From positions 1 to 38,678 of the forward strand of contig CALUHO010000030.1 of NCBI GenBank assembly GCA_944320465.1: a DNA stretch of 38,678 bases, written 5' to 3'. The notes beneath the pieces are model-generated. The model saw nothing but the letters and a program-made list of their open reading frames with translations, did not search any database and was not told where the DNA came from. The DNA comes from an uncultured Bacteroidales bacterium (GTDB lineage: Bacteria > Bacteroidota > Bacteroidia > Bacteroidales > P3). A program made the position numbers and the translations under genes. Below, one piece after another: positions 17,101 through 25,120 of the stretch; within the stretch, counting starts at the first letter, position 1, and each line of letters starts with the position of its first letter.

Positions 17101-18958
17101 AGCCCCCCTGCACTTCGAAATGGAAAGTCCCTGCATTCAGGAAACCATCGAAATGGAAATCCCGGTTCTTGTAAATTTCCACGATGGAATCACTGGGGCG
17201 CACGTACATATTCTGTTTCCGGCTCAAAAGCACATAAGGAACCCCTGACATTTTCAAGACCAAGCTGTCCATATCCATCGTGGCTTTGACAATGCCTTTT
17301 TGAGTCGTAGCAAACTCCAATTCATCAAAATCGGCCTTGTTTGCCGTTACCTGCAATGTATGCCGCAAACGTGGCAGCAAGGTTATCCACTGCCGGGAAG
17401 GATCATAAGTCACGTAGCCGTACTCTATCAGATTCCTGATCAAAGCCAAGGCCTGAGGCTTCGACATCCGGACATACTCAGCCAATTCCTGCAAGCTGAA
17501 CTCATCCGAATGCCCACGCTTGGCCATCTGCGAAAGCAGGTAAAGCGGATTGACATCGGTACCCAACATCATCTGGCCAAGCTCTTTCCTTGAATACATA
17601 GCCAAAGATTGGAAAGAAACGACCCCCTCCCTTCCTGGCACATCCAGCAAGCCAATCTCCACACGTCGCTCGTCCACATACCATCGCAAAGCCTCGAAAT
17701 CCATCCGTAACTGATGGTACGTATCAATATAGGGAGATGTGAAGCCCACATTTTCCATATTTCCCACATGCAGCACCCTATTCCCGTTATCAAAACGAAC
17801 CGATACCATAGGATTGTACAAGGAATCCTGATCAAGATAAATGACAATCCTCGCCTCCGGAATGGAGATCCTTTCCTGGCCAAACACGATCCTGTCGGCT
17901 GAAACAACCGCCCGAAGCCCCTCCTTGTCCCTGATTTTCAAAGAAGCGTTCCTTCCCTCCGCACCAAAATAAGTCCGGTATCCTTGTTGCACGAAAGGTC
18001 CTTCTATGTCCATCCCCGGATAAATATTCTCAATACGAAGATTCTCCTGATCTGACACAAAACGCGGATAACGACTCTCGGACACATCCTTTGTTGTGGA
18101 CAAATGTTCCGAAAACGTACCATACAGAGGCTCCTGGAAAAGACCTTTGTTACAAAAATAGGCTTCGGCCTCATACTGGCCTTGACGAAGCTTCAACGAA
18201 TAATCCAACAAATCAGTCCAGCAGCTGTCAGGATTGAAGCCGGCCCTTGTCCAGAATACCCGACCGCCATGACCTTCAAAACAATCCTTCATCGGATAAT
18301 ACGTGCCTGAGGTTCCTTCTATGGCTGTGCTATCGGAAAAAGCCCGGCAGGACAAATCCGTCTGTTTAAAAAAGAAAACCGGTTCCGGTTCCGATTTAAA
18401 ATGGAACGTGCCACCGGAGATTTTCCAATGCGCCGCCACGCTCTTGTACAAACACCCTTCAAAGAGTACCGCCCGAGTCTTCCTTACCAAATCCGAAAAG
18501 TACCGGGCGCGATTCTTTTTCAACAACCCATGCAAAGCATTGAACCATTCAGCCTGTTCCAAAGGGTACATTTCGTACAAAGCCTGTTGCACTTGAAAGA
18601 ATTCCCACAATTCAGGATACGGACGTAACCGAGCCTTGACCGACAAGCTGGCTATCTCTGCCACCTTCTCCTGCACTTCTAAATCAATGCCCTCGTAAAA
18701 AGCCAAATAAAGAGGCAGGGCTTTTTCCAGATATTCCCTGTCTTCCTTGCCCAGATTCGGATCGGACACCATATACAGAGGCAAGCTGGCTGCGAACTCA
18801 GCCGGATCCTTGCTCAGATGCCTTGCCTGAGAAAAAACGGGCATCCACAGAAATTGCATGCCGCAGAAGAAAAGCAGCAAACGAGTCCGGTTCCCTTTAC
18901 CAATAAACTTCCAAAGTCCCAATGCCTGACAAAACACTTTATTTCTTGTAAAATTCAA
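14177..18958 (-). CDS. Very large exported protein of unknown function with acidic YDDFEYE repeats
   Basis: A 1593-residue protein I cannot assign to a named family. Near the N-terminus TRLLLFFCGMQFLWMPVFSQ looks like a signal sequence, so it is probably periplasmic or on the surface. Most of the chain is rich in short aromatic beta-strands (for example GTFHFEVQGGCFYYDDFKVD), suggesting long beta-sheet or repeat architecture. Residues about 455-535 contain a segment reminiscent of a winged helix (FSLQELAEYVRMSKPQALAL then IRNLIEYGYV). Residues about 1180-1226 carry three acidic repeats YDDFEYE followed by a basic stretch (KREKSRKGK). Its start codon lies within the last 20 bp of prmA, and plsY follows by 9 bp, so translation is probably coupled. 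A role in envelope or lipid handling would fit the neighbours but is only inference. The exact start is uncertain. Confidence 0.75.
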   Translation of the reverse strand: MNFTRNKVFCQALGLWKFIGKGNRTRLLLFFCGMQFLWMPVFSQARHLSKDPAEFAASLPLYMVSDPNLGKEDREYLEKALPLYLAFYEGIDLEVQEKVAEIASLSVKARLRPYPELWEFFQVQQALYEMYPLEQAEWFNALHGLLKKNRARYFSDLVRKTRAVLFEGCLYKSVAAHWKISGGTFHFKSEPEPVFFFKQTDLSCRAFSDSTAIEGTSGTYYPMKDCFEGHGGRVFWTRAGFNPDSCWTDLLDYSLKLRQGQYEAEAYFCNKGLFQEPLYGTFSEHLSTTKDVSESRYPRFVSDQENLRIENIYPGMDIEGPFVQQGYRTYFGAEGRNASLKIRDKEGLRAVVSADRIVFGQERISIPEARIVIYLDQDSLYNPMVSVRFDNGNRVLHVGNMENVGFTSPYIDTYHQLRMDFEALRWYVDERRVEIGLLDVPGREGVVSFQSLAMYSRKELGQMMLGTDVNPLYLLSQMAKRGHSDEFSLQELAEYVRMSKPQALALIRNLIEYGYVTYDPSRQWITLLPRLRHTLQVTANKADFDELEFATTQKGIVKATMDMDSLVLKMSGVPYVLLSRKQNMYVRPSDSIVEIYKNRDFHFDGFLNAGTFHFEVQGGCFYYDDFKVDIADVRQLGLEVKVIENGKEVLRPVVAKIRYLAGRVYIDDPSNKGGAKDFPGYPLLESTQPSYVYYDEPYVQGGVYKADSFYFQIDPFRMPNLNTIDMDSIRFGGTLVSAGILPDLQDDLRVMPDFSLGFEQLSPEEGWPAYEGMASFSGKVTLDNSGLWGTGDFDYMASRSTSKRMVLRPGDMDMYGSFSLEAGRGQNAEYPEMAGEWTHCEFEKHNGNFRTSSIKDSLLHVFGKEWNLQGTYEFSPVLSMAEGVFHKADEAHVGSEHFSVRAQGFSADTGSFRLGGIQGSCFVESHDYALDVDLLQRAGSFHAVDGRTPAVFGWNQYEGHVSSMHWDMDNGNVEMVHEGLAGIPWNAMDSLTAAEMFHATQPGEYFVSTRRAQDSLGFYAMSSELSCRDTMLHFSGVCRLLVADAMFRPSGHLLTVSKTGMLLPLVGARLYFGDSTRLHAFHDVSANVLSSKQYRASGIFDYKAPDMDLQGIRFAGIRPMEGGHSMAEARLLADSSVLWLNEAFQYIGKITVDVRQTFPFFSGSARMVYACAFPGPGERMQMEEKSDYDDFEYEVEEEGYDDFEYEDESPAEIIEEEGYDDFEYEDEGKREKSRKGKHGQAQEETLVPAPESIGLKEGNPFLADGIQFEAYVNPDSVRIPVDSRTRSTTGRLLGRGFYTQTRSREPMLLFLQRKLVSDMPDIELSGWLGFSKAARSYQITDSIGQVVMNLDLKSCLATATGNIDLLLNTYSLETRFYGKMTQDASSGLISVEALSMFDFYLCPEVCKKMADLLNEENVPEGLEIKPSDWVVKYLEQNIPDKEMRVLREDLELTGVFGHIPFELAQSSIVFPDMVLKWDSEERSFVSQGKTALLSLGGYPVNKMMKTYVCMEKTRRGDRIDIYMEAGRNTWIYFSYTNNYMQVLTSDEGLNQFIGDLRGSKRKNGRYEFFLASLSKKNTFVRNFEEQWGERNQY

Positions 18959-19871
18959 TGGCTGTCCAAGAATCCGTCACCAGATGCTTGCGATAAAAAA
19001 GCCTATGGGCGTTGCATTCCTGTTCCAATAATTCCATATCTTGCAAATAGAAACCGCTTAAATACAGCAGACCGCCGGCCTGCAAGCAATCCGCATAACG
19101 GGACATGTCCCTCAATAAAATATTCCGGTTGATATTGGCAACAATCCTGTCGTAACGCGCCCCTTCCAACAAGCCTGCATCGCCTTGAAACACTCTGAAA
19201 CGGGGTTTATGGCAGGCCTTGGACGATTCCATTGCTTGCATGACTTCCTGCCTGCCAAGACTTCCTATGTTCAGGACCGTTCCTCCAGGGAATGCTTCCG
19301 CTGCAAAGCCGTTCCTGATGGCATTTTCCACCGCATTCCGGTAAGCCCATTCATCAATATCTATGCAATCGACCGACCCTGCGCCCTGCATGGCGGCAAG
19401 AATGCCAAGCACGGCTGTCCCACACCCCATGTCCAGCACATCTTCCCCCTTGGGTGGATTTTCCTCAAGAAAACGAATCATCAACGAAGTAGTCGGATGA
19501 TGCGCCGTCCCGAACGACATCTTAGGCTCGATCTCTATATTGTAGAGAACATCCTTGCTTGGCTCATGGAAAGGGGCATGCACCAAGCAGAAATTCCCGA
19601 AACGGACCGGATCGTACTGGCTTTCCCAAACCGCATTCCAATCTCGGTCCGGAATCAATTCATCGGTCCGGTCTTCCACCTCTGCGACTGAAGCCAGCAA
19701 GGCATCTATGTCCGATCTCCTATCATCATATTCCTTAGCCGGAATATATGCCTTTAACAGGGCTTCTTCTGTCTCGAAACTCTCAAACCCCAAGGATGCC
19801 AGGTCATCCTGCAGCAAATCCACGGCAAAATCCTCTAAATGATGATGCAAGCATACCACGTAATAGTTCAT
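18939..19871 (-). CDS. prmA: Ribosomal protein L11 methyltransferase PrmA
   Basis: A 310-residue class I SAM-dependent methyltransferase. It shows the PrmA substrate-domain/linker followed by MSFGTAHHPTTSLMI (118-132), the SAM-binding motif DVLDMGCGTAVLGILAA (144-160), the acidic IDIDEWAYRNAVENA and the catalytic-region NINRNILL. It trimethylates ribosomal protein L11 in the cytoplasm; it is non-essential in E. coli. The stop overlaps the start of the following large gene by 20 bp. It is separated from tpiA by 190 bp containing a palindromic repeat. Confidence 0.93.
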   Translation of the reverse strand: MNYYVVCLHHHLEDFAVDLLQDDLASLGFESFETEEALLKAYIPAKEYDDRRSDIDALLASVAEVEDRTDELIPDRDWNAVWESQYDPVRFGNFCLVHAPFHEPSKDVLYNIEIEPKMSFGTAHHPTTSLMIRFLEENPPKGEDVLDMGCGTAVLGILAAMQGAGSVDCIDIDEWAYRNAVENAIRNGFAAEAFPGGTVLNIGSLGRQEVMQAMESSKACHKPRFRVFQGDAGLLEGARYDRIVANINRNILLRDMSRYADCLQAGGLLYLSGFYLQDMELLEQECNAHRLFYRKHLVTDSWTAIEFYKK

Positions 19872-19920
19872 CTTCTCTGTTGTTTATGCATAGACTGCCA
19901 CCGGGACTTTCCGGCAAAGC

Positions 19921-20049
19921 GGAATAGGCAAGACTCGAACACTGCGAGGGTATTCTCGAATCCCTCGCGCAACGAAGCAAAGACCGCGCAAACCGAGCGC
20001 AAAGCCCACTCACCTAATCCTTCCGGCACCGCGTATCTTGCCTATTTCC
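19921..20049. repeat. Palindromic intergenic element between tpiA and prmA
   Basis: Outer arms GGAATAGGCAAGA (19921-19933) and TCTTGCCTATTTCC (20036-20049) pair with one bulge. Inside is a second perfect hairpin, GCGAGGG ... CCCTCGC (about 19947-19971), and CAACGAAGCA. The GTAC centre of family A is absent, so it may be a distant or separate family. It occupies most of the tpiA-prmA gap. Confidence 0.65.
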
Positions 20050-20061
20050 CCTCGCCAGGAA

Positions 20062-20847
20062 TCATTTGTCAAAAGAATTGACAATGGCAATAAAATCATC
20101 CGCATTCAAGGAAGCACCGCCTATCAGACCGCCGTCGATGTCCGGCTGAGCGAACAGGTCTTTTGCCGTCTTGGCATTGCAGCTTCCGCCATACAAAATA
20201 GGTATCACCCGAGCTATTTCCTTGCCATACTGTTCCTGAATCTGATTCCGAATCCAGGCATGGATTTCCTGCGCTTGTTCCGGCGTGGCCGTCTTGCCGG
20301 TTCCGATTGCCCAAACCGGTTCGTAAGCGATAATCAGACGGGAGAAATCCAAAGGTTTCAGGTTGAAAAGACCTTCCTTCAACTGACGGCCGATCACCTC
20401 GAACTGCTTCCCAGCCTCGCGATCCTCCGCTTGTTCACCACAGCAGACAATAGGAGTTATCTCGTTCTGCAACAGTTGTTCCACTTTCCGAGCCACCTGG
20501 GCATCGGTTTCCCCGAAATACCTGCGACGTTCAGAATGCCCCACAATACAGTATTCCACATCCATCGAGGAAAGCATCGCAGCCGAAACTTCCCCCGTAT
20601 GGGCACCTTTGTCATGTTCGCTTACATCCTGCACGCCGACACTGTAATAAACCTGTGTCGCATCATCTTCGTCCGAACATAAATCATGCGCCATTTCCAC
20701 ATACAAATATGGCGGACATACAATGACTTCCACATCCTGATCTTCCTGTTCTTCGTTGAGACGACCAGCCAATTCGTCCAACAAATCTTCGGCTTCCTGG
20801 AATGTCTTGTTCATCTTCCAGTTCCCTGCCACAATTTTCCTTCTCAT
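20062..20847 (-). CDS. tpiA: Triosephosphate isomerase
   Basis: A 261-residue TIM-barrel enzyme that interconverts dihydroxyacetone phosphate and glyceraldehyde 3-phosphate in glycolysis. Catalytic residues are in place: Lys11 in GNWKMN, His104 in VGHSERR and Glu176 in AYEPVWAIGTGK, followed by the phosphate-gripping LYGGSCNAKTA and GGLIGGASL. It starts 50 bp downstream of the BT_3928-like gene and is probably transcribed with it. It is slightly longer than average because of an acidic insert (EEQEDQDVE, SDEDDATQ) before the His motif. Confidence 0.96.
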   Translation of the reverse strand: MRRKIVAGNWKMNKTFQEAEDLLDELAGRLNEEQEDQDVEVIVCPPYLYVEMAHDLCSDEDDATQVYYSVGVQDVSEHDKGAHTGEVSAAMLSSMDVEYCIVGHSERRRYFGETDAQVARKVEQLLQNEITPIVCCGEQAEDREAGKQFEVIGRQLKEGLFNLKPLDFSRLIIAYEPVWAIGTGKTATPEQAQEIHAWIRNQIQEQYGKEIARVIPILYGGSCNAKTAKDLFAQPDIDGGLIGGASLNADDFIAIVNSFDK

Positions 20848-20897
20848 CGTATTTAATTGTATTTATATTTTCTATCTTTTTTTCGCCGCATTTCCTA

Positions 20898-22223
20898 TTA
20901 CTGCTGTACTCCAGATCCCTCAAAACCATATTCTTGACTCAAAGCCGCCAAATCTATTTCCTCCGGAGCCGGGAAACGCCTCCAATCCCACAACCTCAAC
21001 ACCCATGCATTCCGCAACAGCACTATGCCGGGATTGGAGCGGATTACCGCCTTGATAGCCGTATTATCCGAATAATAGAACATGAAATCCTCCAAACCGT
21101 ATTTTCTCTTAAATTCCTCCGCTTCCTTTACCGTGGAGGATGTCAGGAAGCAACATTCGTATCCGGCCTTCCTCAACCGCTTGACAGACTCGGCCACCTT
21201 GGCCATGCCATCAGGATTGGCTTCCTGCAGATCATAGGCAGCCACTAAAAACAGATAAGTGTCCGTTTCCAGCAAATCCTTGGTCACATCCCAGCCAGGA
21301 TCCTCATCGTCAATCTTGTCCACGATATTGATATTGACGGTCTGCGGATTTGGATCCACATCGCGGCGGTCCACAAATTCCCATGTTTCGACCCATGCCG
21401 AATCCGCATAAGGACAATCTTCCAGCAGATACTCTCGAGTCTCTCCCGTCAACTTGTTCCGATATATAACAAAGTGCTGCACCGGCTGGGGATTTTCGGG
21501 AAAAAGCCGCACACCTTCCTTCCATTCCAAAAAATTGACTACCGGCAAATAACGATAATTATAATATTCAAAACACAAGAACAGCAAAGCCGCCCCTCCG
21601 GCTATCAATCCATTGAACAAGGCAGGCCTGCGGTCGGGAATACGATCGATGGAAAAAAGCAGGACCAAGATACATGCATCCAATACCAGATTCTTGTAAA
21701 AAGTCTGCCAATTGGTCATCACTACAGCCTTGCCGAAACAACCGCAATCCGGCACCGGGTTCGCTACAGCATCGTACCAAGTGGTAAGCGTGAAGAACAG
21801 CATCATCAGCGAAGCCACAAAGACAGTCCACTTGAACTTGACATTGAACAAGAGGCAAAACCCGATAGTGAACTCTATCATATTAAGAAGGAAAGATCCG
21901 GCAAGGGAGAGTCCCGTCAACCAAGGCAGATTATAAGCCTCCAGATAATCATGAATCACATAGGTTGTTCCTAACGGATCCACGCCTTTGGTAAAGCCCG
22001 AAAAGATGAAAAGCAGCCCCACCAAGCTGCGGACAATCATAACTACCGAACAGGAAAAGAACTTCCGGTTAAGGATGCAAAAAAACATGTTTAAACAAAG
22101 AAAAACCAGAAACAAAGGACTTTTCTCCGGGATAAAGACAATCAAAACCGCCAGAATCAATGTCAGCAACAAGATTCCGTACGAAGGAATCCACGTAGGT
22201 ATGGTCTTTCTGTTCATCTGCAT
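20898..22223 (-). CDS. BT_3928-type membrane protein (DoxX-like with C-terminal thioredoxin-like region)
   Basis: A 441-residue inner-membrane protein. After two N-terminal hydrophobic segments, residues about 58-200 form a DoxX/MauE-like bundle with LLFIFSGFTKGVDPLGT and the motif PDCGCFG, a conserved Cys pair. The soluble C-terminal half looks thioredoxin-like without a clear CxxC (DTYLFLVAAYDLQEANPDGM, CCFLTSSTVKEAEEF). This family is conserved beside tpiA and a DUF1599 gene in Bacteroidales, as here; its function is not established, but a redox role in the envelope is plausible. The two extra helices at the N-terminus (residues 1-50) may be real or reflect a start further downstream. The gap to the DUF1599 gene (193 bp) holds a short TTTTCCTCGGAT direct repeat and no clear promoter. 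Confidence 0.82.
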   Translation of the reverse strand: MQMNRKTIPTWIPSYGILLLTLILAVLIVFIPEKSPLFLVFLCLNMFFCILNRKFFSCSVVMIVRSLVGLLFIFSGFTKGVDPLGTTYVIHDYLEAYNLPWLTGLSLAGSFLLNMIEFTIGFCLLFNVKFKWTVFVASLMMLFFTLTTWYDAVANPVPDCGCFGKAVVMTNWQTFYKNLVLDACILVLLFSIDRIPDRRPALFNGLIAGGAALLFLCFEYYNYRYLPVVNFLEWKEGVRLFPENPQPVQHFVIYRNKLTGETREYLLEDCPYADSAWVETWEFVDRRDVDPNPQTVNINIVDKIDDEDPGWDVTKDLLETDTYLFLVAAYDLQEANPDGMAKVAESVKRLRKAGYECCFLTSSTVKEAEEFKRKYGLEDFMFYYSDNTAIKAVIRSNPGIVLLRNAWVLRLWDWRRFPAPEEIDLAALSQEYGFEGSGVQQ

Positions 22224-22416
22224 AGTAATTTATATTATAGTCTTTTACCAACTCCCATGATTTTCCTCGGATTTTCCTCGGATTTCCCAGCCTCGACCTG
22301 AAACACCAACCCGTACCTGCTAATGCTGCAACTTGTTTCCCGAACCATCCCGTTCATCCTCATTCCTCGTTCCGAATCCTGTTTTCAGGCAGATTGCCAC
22401 CTTCCAGGCCACGAAC

Positions 22417-22962
22417 TTATTCAGTCTCCATAATCTGAATCAACGCAAAGACTGCATAATTCAACATATCGTAGTAGTTGGCATCCAAGCCTTCCGACAC
22501 CAAGGTCTTGCCCCGGGCATCCTCTATCTGCTTTGTTCTCAGTATCTTCATCAGGATAATATCCACCAGCGAACTCTGCCGCATATTCCGCCATGCTTCC
22601 CCGTAATCATGGTTCTTGCTTTGCATCAAGTCAAAAGCTTTTCCCGCGTATTCATCATATTTAGCCAAAGCTTCTTCTTTGGCCAACGGAGAGTCCTCAT
22701 ATCCAAGCTCCAGCTGAATCAAAGCCATGATGGAATAATTCACAATCCCCACAAATTCGCTCCTGATATCCTCCCCCACTCTGTTTTCACCCGTAATCTG
22801 CAAAGTCTGGATCCGTTTTGCCTTGATATAAATCTGGTCTGTCAAAGAAGCCGGACGCAACACATGCCAAGCCGCCCCGTAGTCTTGAAGTTTGGCTTCG
22901 TACAACTTGCGACATGCCGATACCACATCCTTGTATTCCCTGTTCGTATCTGGTGATTCCAT
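22417..22962 (-). CDS. DUF1599 domain-containing protein
   Basis: A 181-residue cytoplasmic protein with an internal duplication: KLQDYGAAWHVLRPASLTDQ (about 24-43) is echoed by KNHDYGEAWRNMRQSSLVDI (about 115-134), and each half continues into KAKRIQTL or KILRTKQIED and ends in an N-Y-S/A-x-x-A-L-I-Q helix. DUF1599 proteins have been linked by others to nucleotide modification, but this Bacteroidota form next to tpiA has no proven role. It diverges from folP, and both seem to share the symmetrical promoter at 23008-23043. Start ATG 22962. Confidence 0.85.
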   Translation of the reverse strand: MESPDTNREYKDVVSACRKLYEAKLQDYGAAWHVLRPASLTDQIYIKAKRIQTLQITGENRVGEDIRSEFVGIVNYSIMALIQLELGYEDSPLAKEEALAKYDEYAGKAFDLMQSKNHDYGEAWRNMRQSSLVDIILMKILRTKQIEDARGKTLVSEGLDANYYDMLNYAVFALIQIMETE

Positions 22963-23007
22963 CTCATTCCCTTTTCATAAACAGACTTGCGATTCCCCGC
23001 AAGCCTA

Positions 23008-23039
23008 TTTGCAAAAATACGCATGTTTAGGTACTTTTG
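23008..23039 (+). promoter_or_regulatory. folP-cdaA promoter
   Basis: TTTG (23008-23011), exactly 20 nt, TACTTTTG (23032-23039): a full match to the Bacteroidota promoter consensus. The ATG of folP is 52 nt further on. Confidence 0.8.
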
Positions 23040-23043
23040 CAAA
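23012..23043 (-). promoter_or_regulatory. Overlapping divergent promoter for the DUF1599 gene
   Basis: Read on the minus strand, TTTG (complement of 23040-23043), exactly 20 nt, TATTTTTG (complement of 23012-23019) is also a full consensus match. The two promoters occupy the same 36 bp: each -33 box abuts the other's -7 box. Confidence 0.75.
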
Positions 23044-23091
23044 GCCTTTTGTGGCAGAAGCCTGCCATCTGGCCATCAAACACTTATTGTC

Positions 23092-23961
23092 ATGTCTTAT
23101 ACTCTCAATATCCGAGGCTGCCCCTACGTCATTTCCGAACCAAAAGTGATGGGAGTCCTTAATCTGACCCCGGACTCTTTTTACAGTTTCAGTCGGACCA
23201 AAAGCAGCGAAGCGGCCATAAACCGAGTCCGCACCATGATGGAAGCTGGCATGGATATCCTGGATGTAGGGGCGGTCTCATCCCGTCCCGGAGCCGAGTT
23301 TCCCGATGAAACCGAAGAGAGGACCCGCTTGGAAGAACCCTTGAAAGCCATTATCAAGGAATTCCCCAACCTGATTATCTCTGTAGACACATTCCGCTCG
23401 GGCATAGCCCGATTATGCGCCGATTTAGGAGTGCATATCATCAACGATATTTCCGGAGGTACCTACGACCCGGACATGTTCCCCACGATGGGACGGCTGC
23501 AACTGCCCTACGTGTTAATGCATTTGGACGGGACTCCCGTAACCATGCAGGAAAACCCGCACTACGAAGATGTGGTAACGGATTTGCTGGCCTATTTCTC
23601 TGAACGCATGCAGCAAGCCCGGATGGCCGGCATCCACGATATCATCGTCGATCCCGGCTTCGGCTTCGCCAAGACAACCGCCCAGAACTACAGGCTGCTG
23701 GCCCACTTGGACGATTTCCGCATGCTGCAAGCGCCTGTCTTGGCGGGAATGTCGCGCAAATCGATGCTCTACAAGCTGCTGGACTGCACGCCTGACGATG
23801 CGCTCAATGCCACCACGGCGGCTAACATGCTGGCTCTCATGAAGGGCGTGGCTATCCTTCGGGTACACGATGTCAAGGAAGCCGTCGAATCCGTCAAGAT
23901 TTTCAAGCAGTTCAAGTATTTCGGGGAGAACAATCCCGATGAAGCCCGGCCGCAAGCCTGA
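23092..23961 (+). CDS. folP: Dihydropteroate synthase
   Basis: A 289-residue enzyme that joins 4-aminobenzoate to 6-hydroxymethyl-dihydropterin diphosphate in folate synthesis; it is the target of sulfonamides. Motifs: MGVLNLTPDSF (20-30), DILDVGAVSSRPGAE, ISVDTFRS, INDISGG, DPGFGFAKT, GMSRKSML and RVHDVKEAVE. The ATG at 23092 (MSYTLNIRG) is chosen because the promoter at 23008-23039 lies just upstream; the longer reading from 22987 would start before the promoter. cdaA follows after 61 bp in the same direction. Confidence 0.95.
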   Translation: MSYTLNIRGCPYVISEPKVMGVLNLTPDSFYSFSRTKSSEAAINRVRTMMEAGMDILDVGAVSSRPGAEFPDETEERTRLEEPLKAIIKEFPNLIISVDTFRSGIARLCADLGVHIINDISGGTYDPDMFPTMGRLQLPYVLMHLDGTPVTMQENPHYEDVVTDLLAYFSERMQQARMAGIHDIIVDPGFGFAKTTAQNYRLLAHLDDFRMLQAPVLAGMSRKSMLYKLLDCTPDDALNATTAANMLALMKGVAILRVHDVKEAVESVKIFKQFKYFGENNPDEARPQA

Positions 23962-24022
23962 TCCGGGCAAGGGCCGGCAACAGCAAAACGGTGCAAAGCC
24001 GTGGCAAGCAAAAGAATAACAA

Positions 24023-24835
24023 ATGGAAGCATTCAGAACCTGGCTTGAAAACTTCAGTTTTTTCCAAGCCTTGGACATAGCTATTGTGGCATTCCTCATT
24101 TACCAGATTTACAAGCTGGTGAAAGGGACTTCCGCCTTGAATATCGTGGTAGCGATTATCGGGATATTCATCATCTGGAAAATCGCGGCCCAACTGTCGA
24201 TGCCCATCACCGCTGAAATCCTGGACAGGGTTGTCAGCATGGGATTATTGGCTATCGTGGTCGTATTCCAGCCCGAAATCCGGCGTTTCCTGTTCATGCT
24301 CACCACTCCGACGGCCATCATAGACCGCCGCAAGCGTTTTGGATGGATGAGCCGTTTCCGCGTCAAAGGGATTCAAAAGAAAGAACTGAACATCACCCAA
24401 GTGGTACAAGCTTGCGTCCACATGAGCCAAGAAAAGACCGGAGCCTTGATTGTGCTGACCCAGCTTAACCGCCTGCCCGGCACGGTAGCCACCGGAGAAC
24501 GCTTGGATGCGATTGTTTCCAGTGCCTTGATTGAAAACATCTTCTTCAAGAACAGCCCCTTGCACGACGGGGCCTTGATCATCGAGAAAAACAAAATCAT
24601 TGCCGCCCGCTGCATCCTGCCGGTAACATCCAACAAGAACGTCTCAGCCAACCTCGGGCTTCGCCACCGTTCAGCCATCGGTGTCACCGAGCAATCCGAC
24701 GCCTTGGCCATCGTCTGCTCCGAGGAAACCGGATCCATCTCCTACTGCCTTTTCGGCAACGTCACCTACAATGTGACACCGACCCAGCTGAGGGCTAAGA
24801 TCGAGGAGTTTTTCCAAGAGAAAGAACTGAACTGA
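24023..24835 (+). CDS. cdaA: Diadenylate cyclase CdaA (c-di-AMP synthase)
   Basis: A 270-residue membrane-bound diadenylate cyclase. Three transmembrane segments (about 15-33, 38-56 and 70-85) precede the DAC domain, which shows GERLDAIVSSALIENIF, the catalytic HDGA (181-184) and GLRHRSAIG (212-220). It condenses two ATP into cyclic di-AMP, a second messenger that controls potassium transport and wall homeostasis. The folP-cdaA pair is a common Bacteroidota arrangement. No potassium-channel or phosphodiesterase partner is in this window. A family A palindrome begins a few bases past the stop. Confidence 0.94.
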   Translation: MEAFRTWLENFSFFQALDIAIVAFLIYQIYKLVKGTSALNIVVAIIGIFIIWKIAAQLSMPITAEILDRVVSMGLLAIVVVFQPEIRRFLFMLTTPTAIIDRRKRFGWMSRFRVKGIQKKELNITQVVQACVHMSQEKTGALIVLTQLNRLPGTVATGERLDAIVSSALIENIFFKNSPLHDGALIIEKNKIIAARCILPVTSNKNVSANLGLRHRSAIGVTEQSDALAIVCSEETGSISYCLFGNVTYNVTPTQLRAKIEEFFQEKELN

Positions 24836-24839
24836 CAAA

Positions 24840-24946
24840 CCTGTTTCTATTGGTGTCTGCTTCGTTGAGAACCTCGCCTGACGAGTCGTACCCGATACGC
24901 TCCCCGTCATGGCTTCGTCGCCCTGTATCCACCTAATAGAAATAGG
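24840..24946. repeat. Family A palindromic element A5
   Basis: Arms CCTGTTTCTATTGGTG (24840-24855) and CACCTAATAGAAATAGG (24930-24946) pair with a few mismatches. Inside are the family landmarks CTTCGTT, CTCG, a CGTACC...ATACGCTCC centre and CTTCGTCGC ... GTATC, in the same order as A1 on the plus strand. It lies just after the cdaA stop. Confidence 0.75.
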
Positions 24947-25008
24947 TCTTATACGTTCTTCATGCTGTCGGCCAAGCCGCGCAAAAATCGCAACAAAAGC
25001 AACAAGAC

Positions 25009-25120
25009 AAAAAAGCATTTATACATGCAAAGAAACCCGCGCCGGAGCATAGTCTTGCACGTGAGGACGCGGGCACGATGAAGCATAACGAAGCAGAGGC
25101 TTCTATAAATGCATTTTTTT
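25009..25120. repeat. Family A palindromic element A6
   Basis: Arms AAAAAAGCATTTATA (25009-25023) and TATAAATGCATTTTTT (25104-25119) are complementary. Core: GGAGCATAGT-CTT-GCACGTGAGG then CATAACGAAGCAGA, closely matching A1 read on the minus strand. The right arm touches the TAA stop of ychF (25119-25121). Together with A5 it fills the gap between the convergent cdaA and ychF genes. Confidence 0.8.

Noticed and set aside
2847..25120. Family A elements as insertion sequences
   Set aside because: They are about 110-130 bp with no coding capacity; no transposase gene was found in the window.
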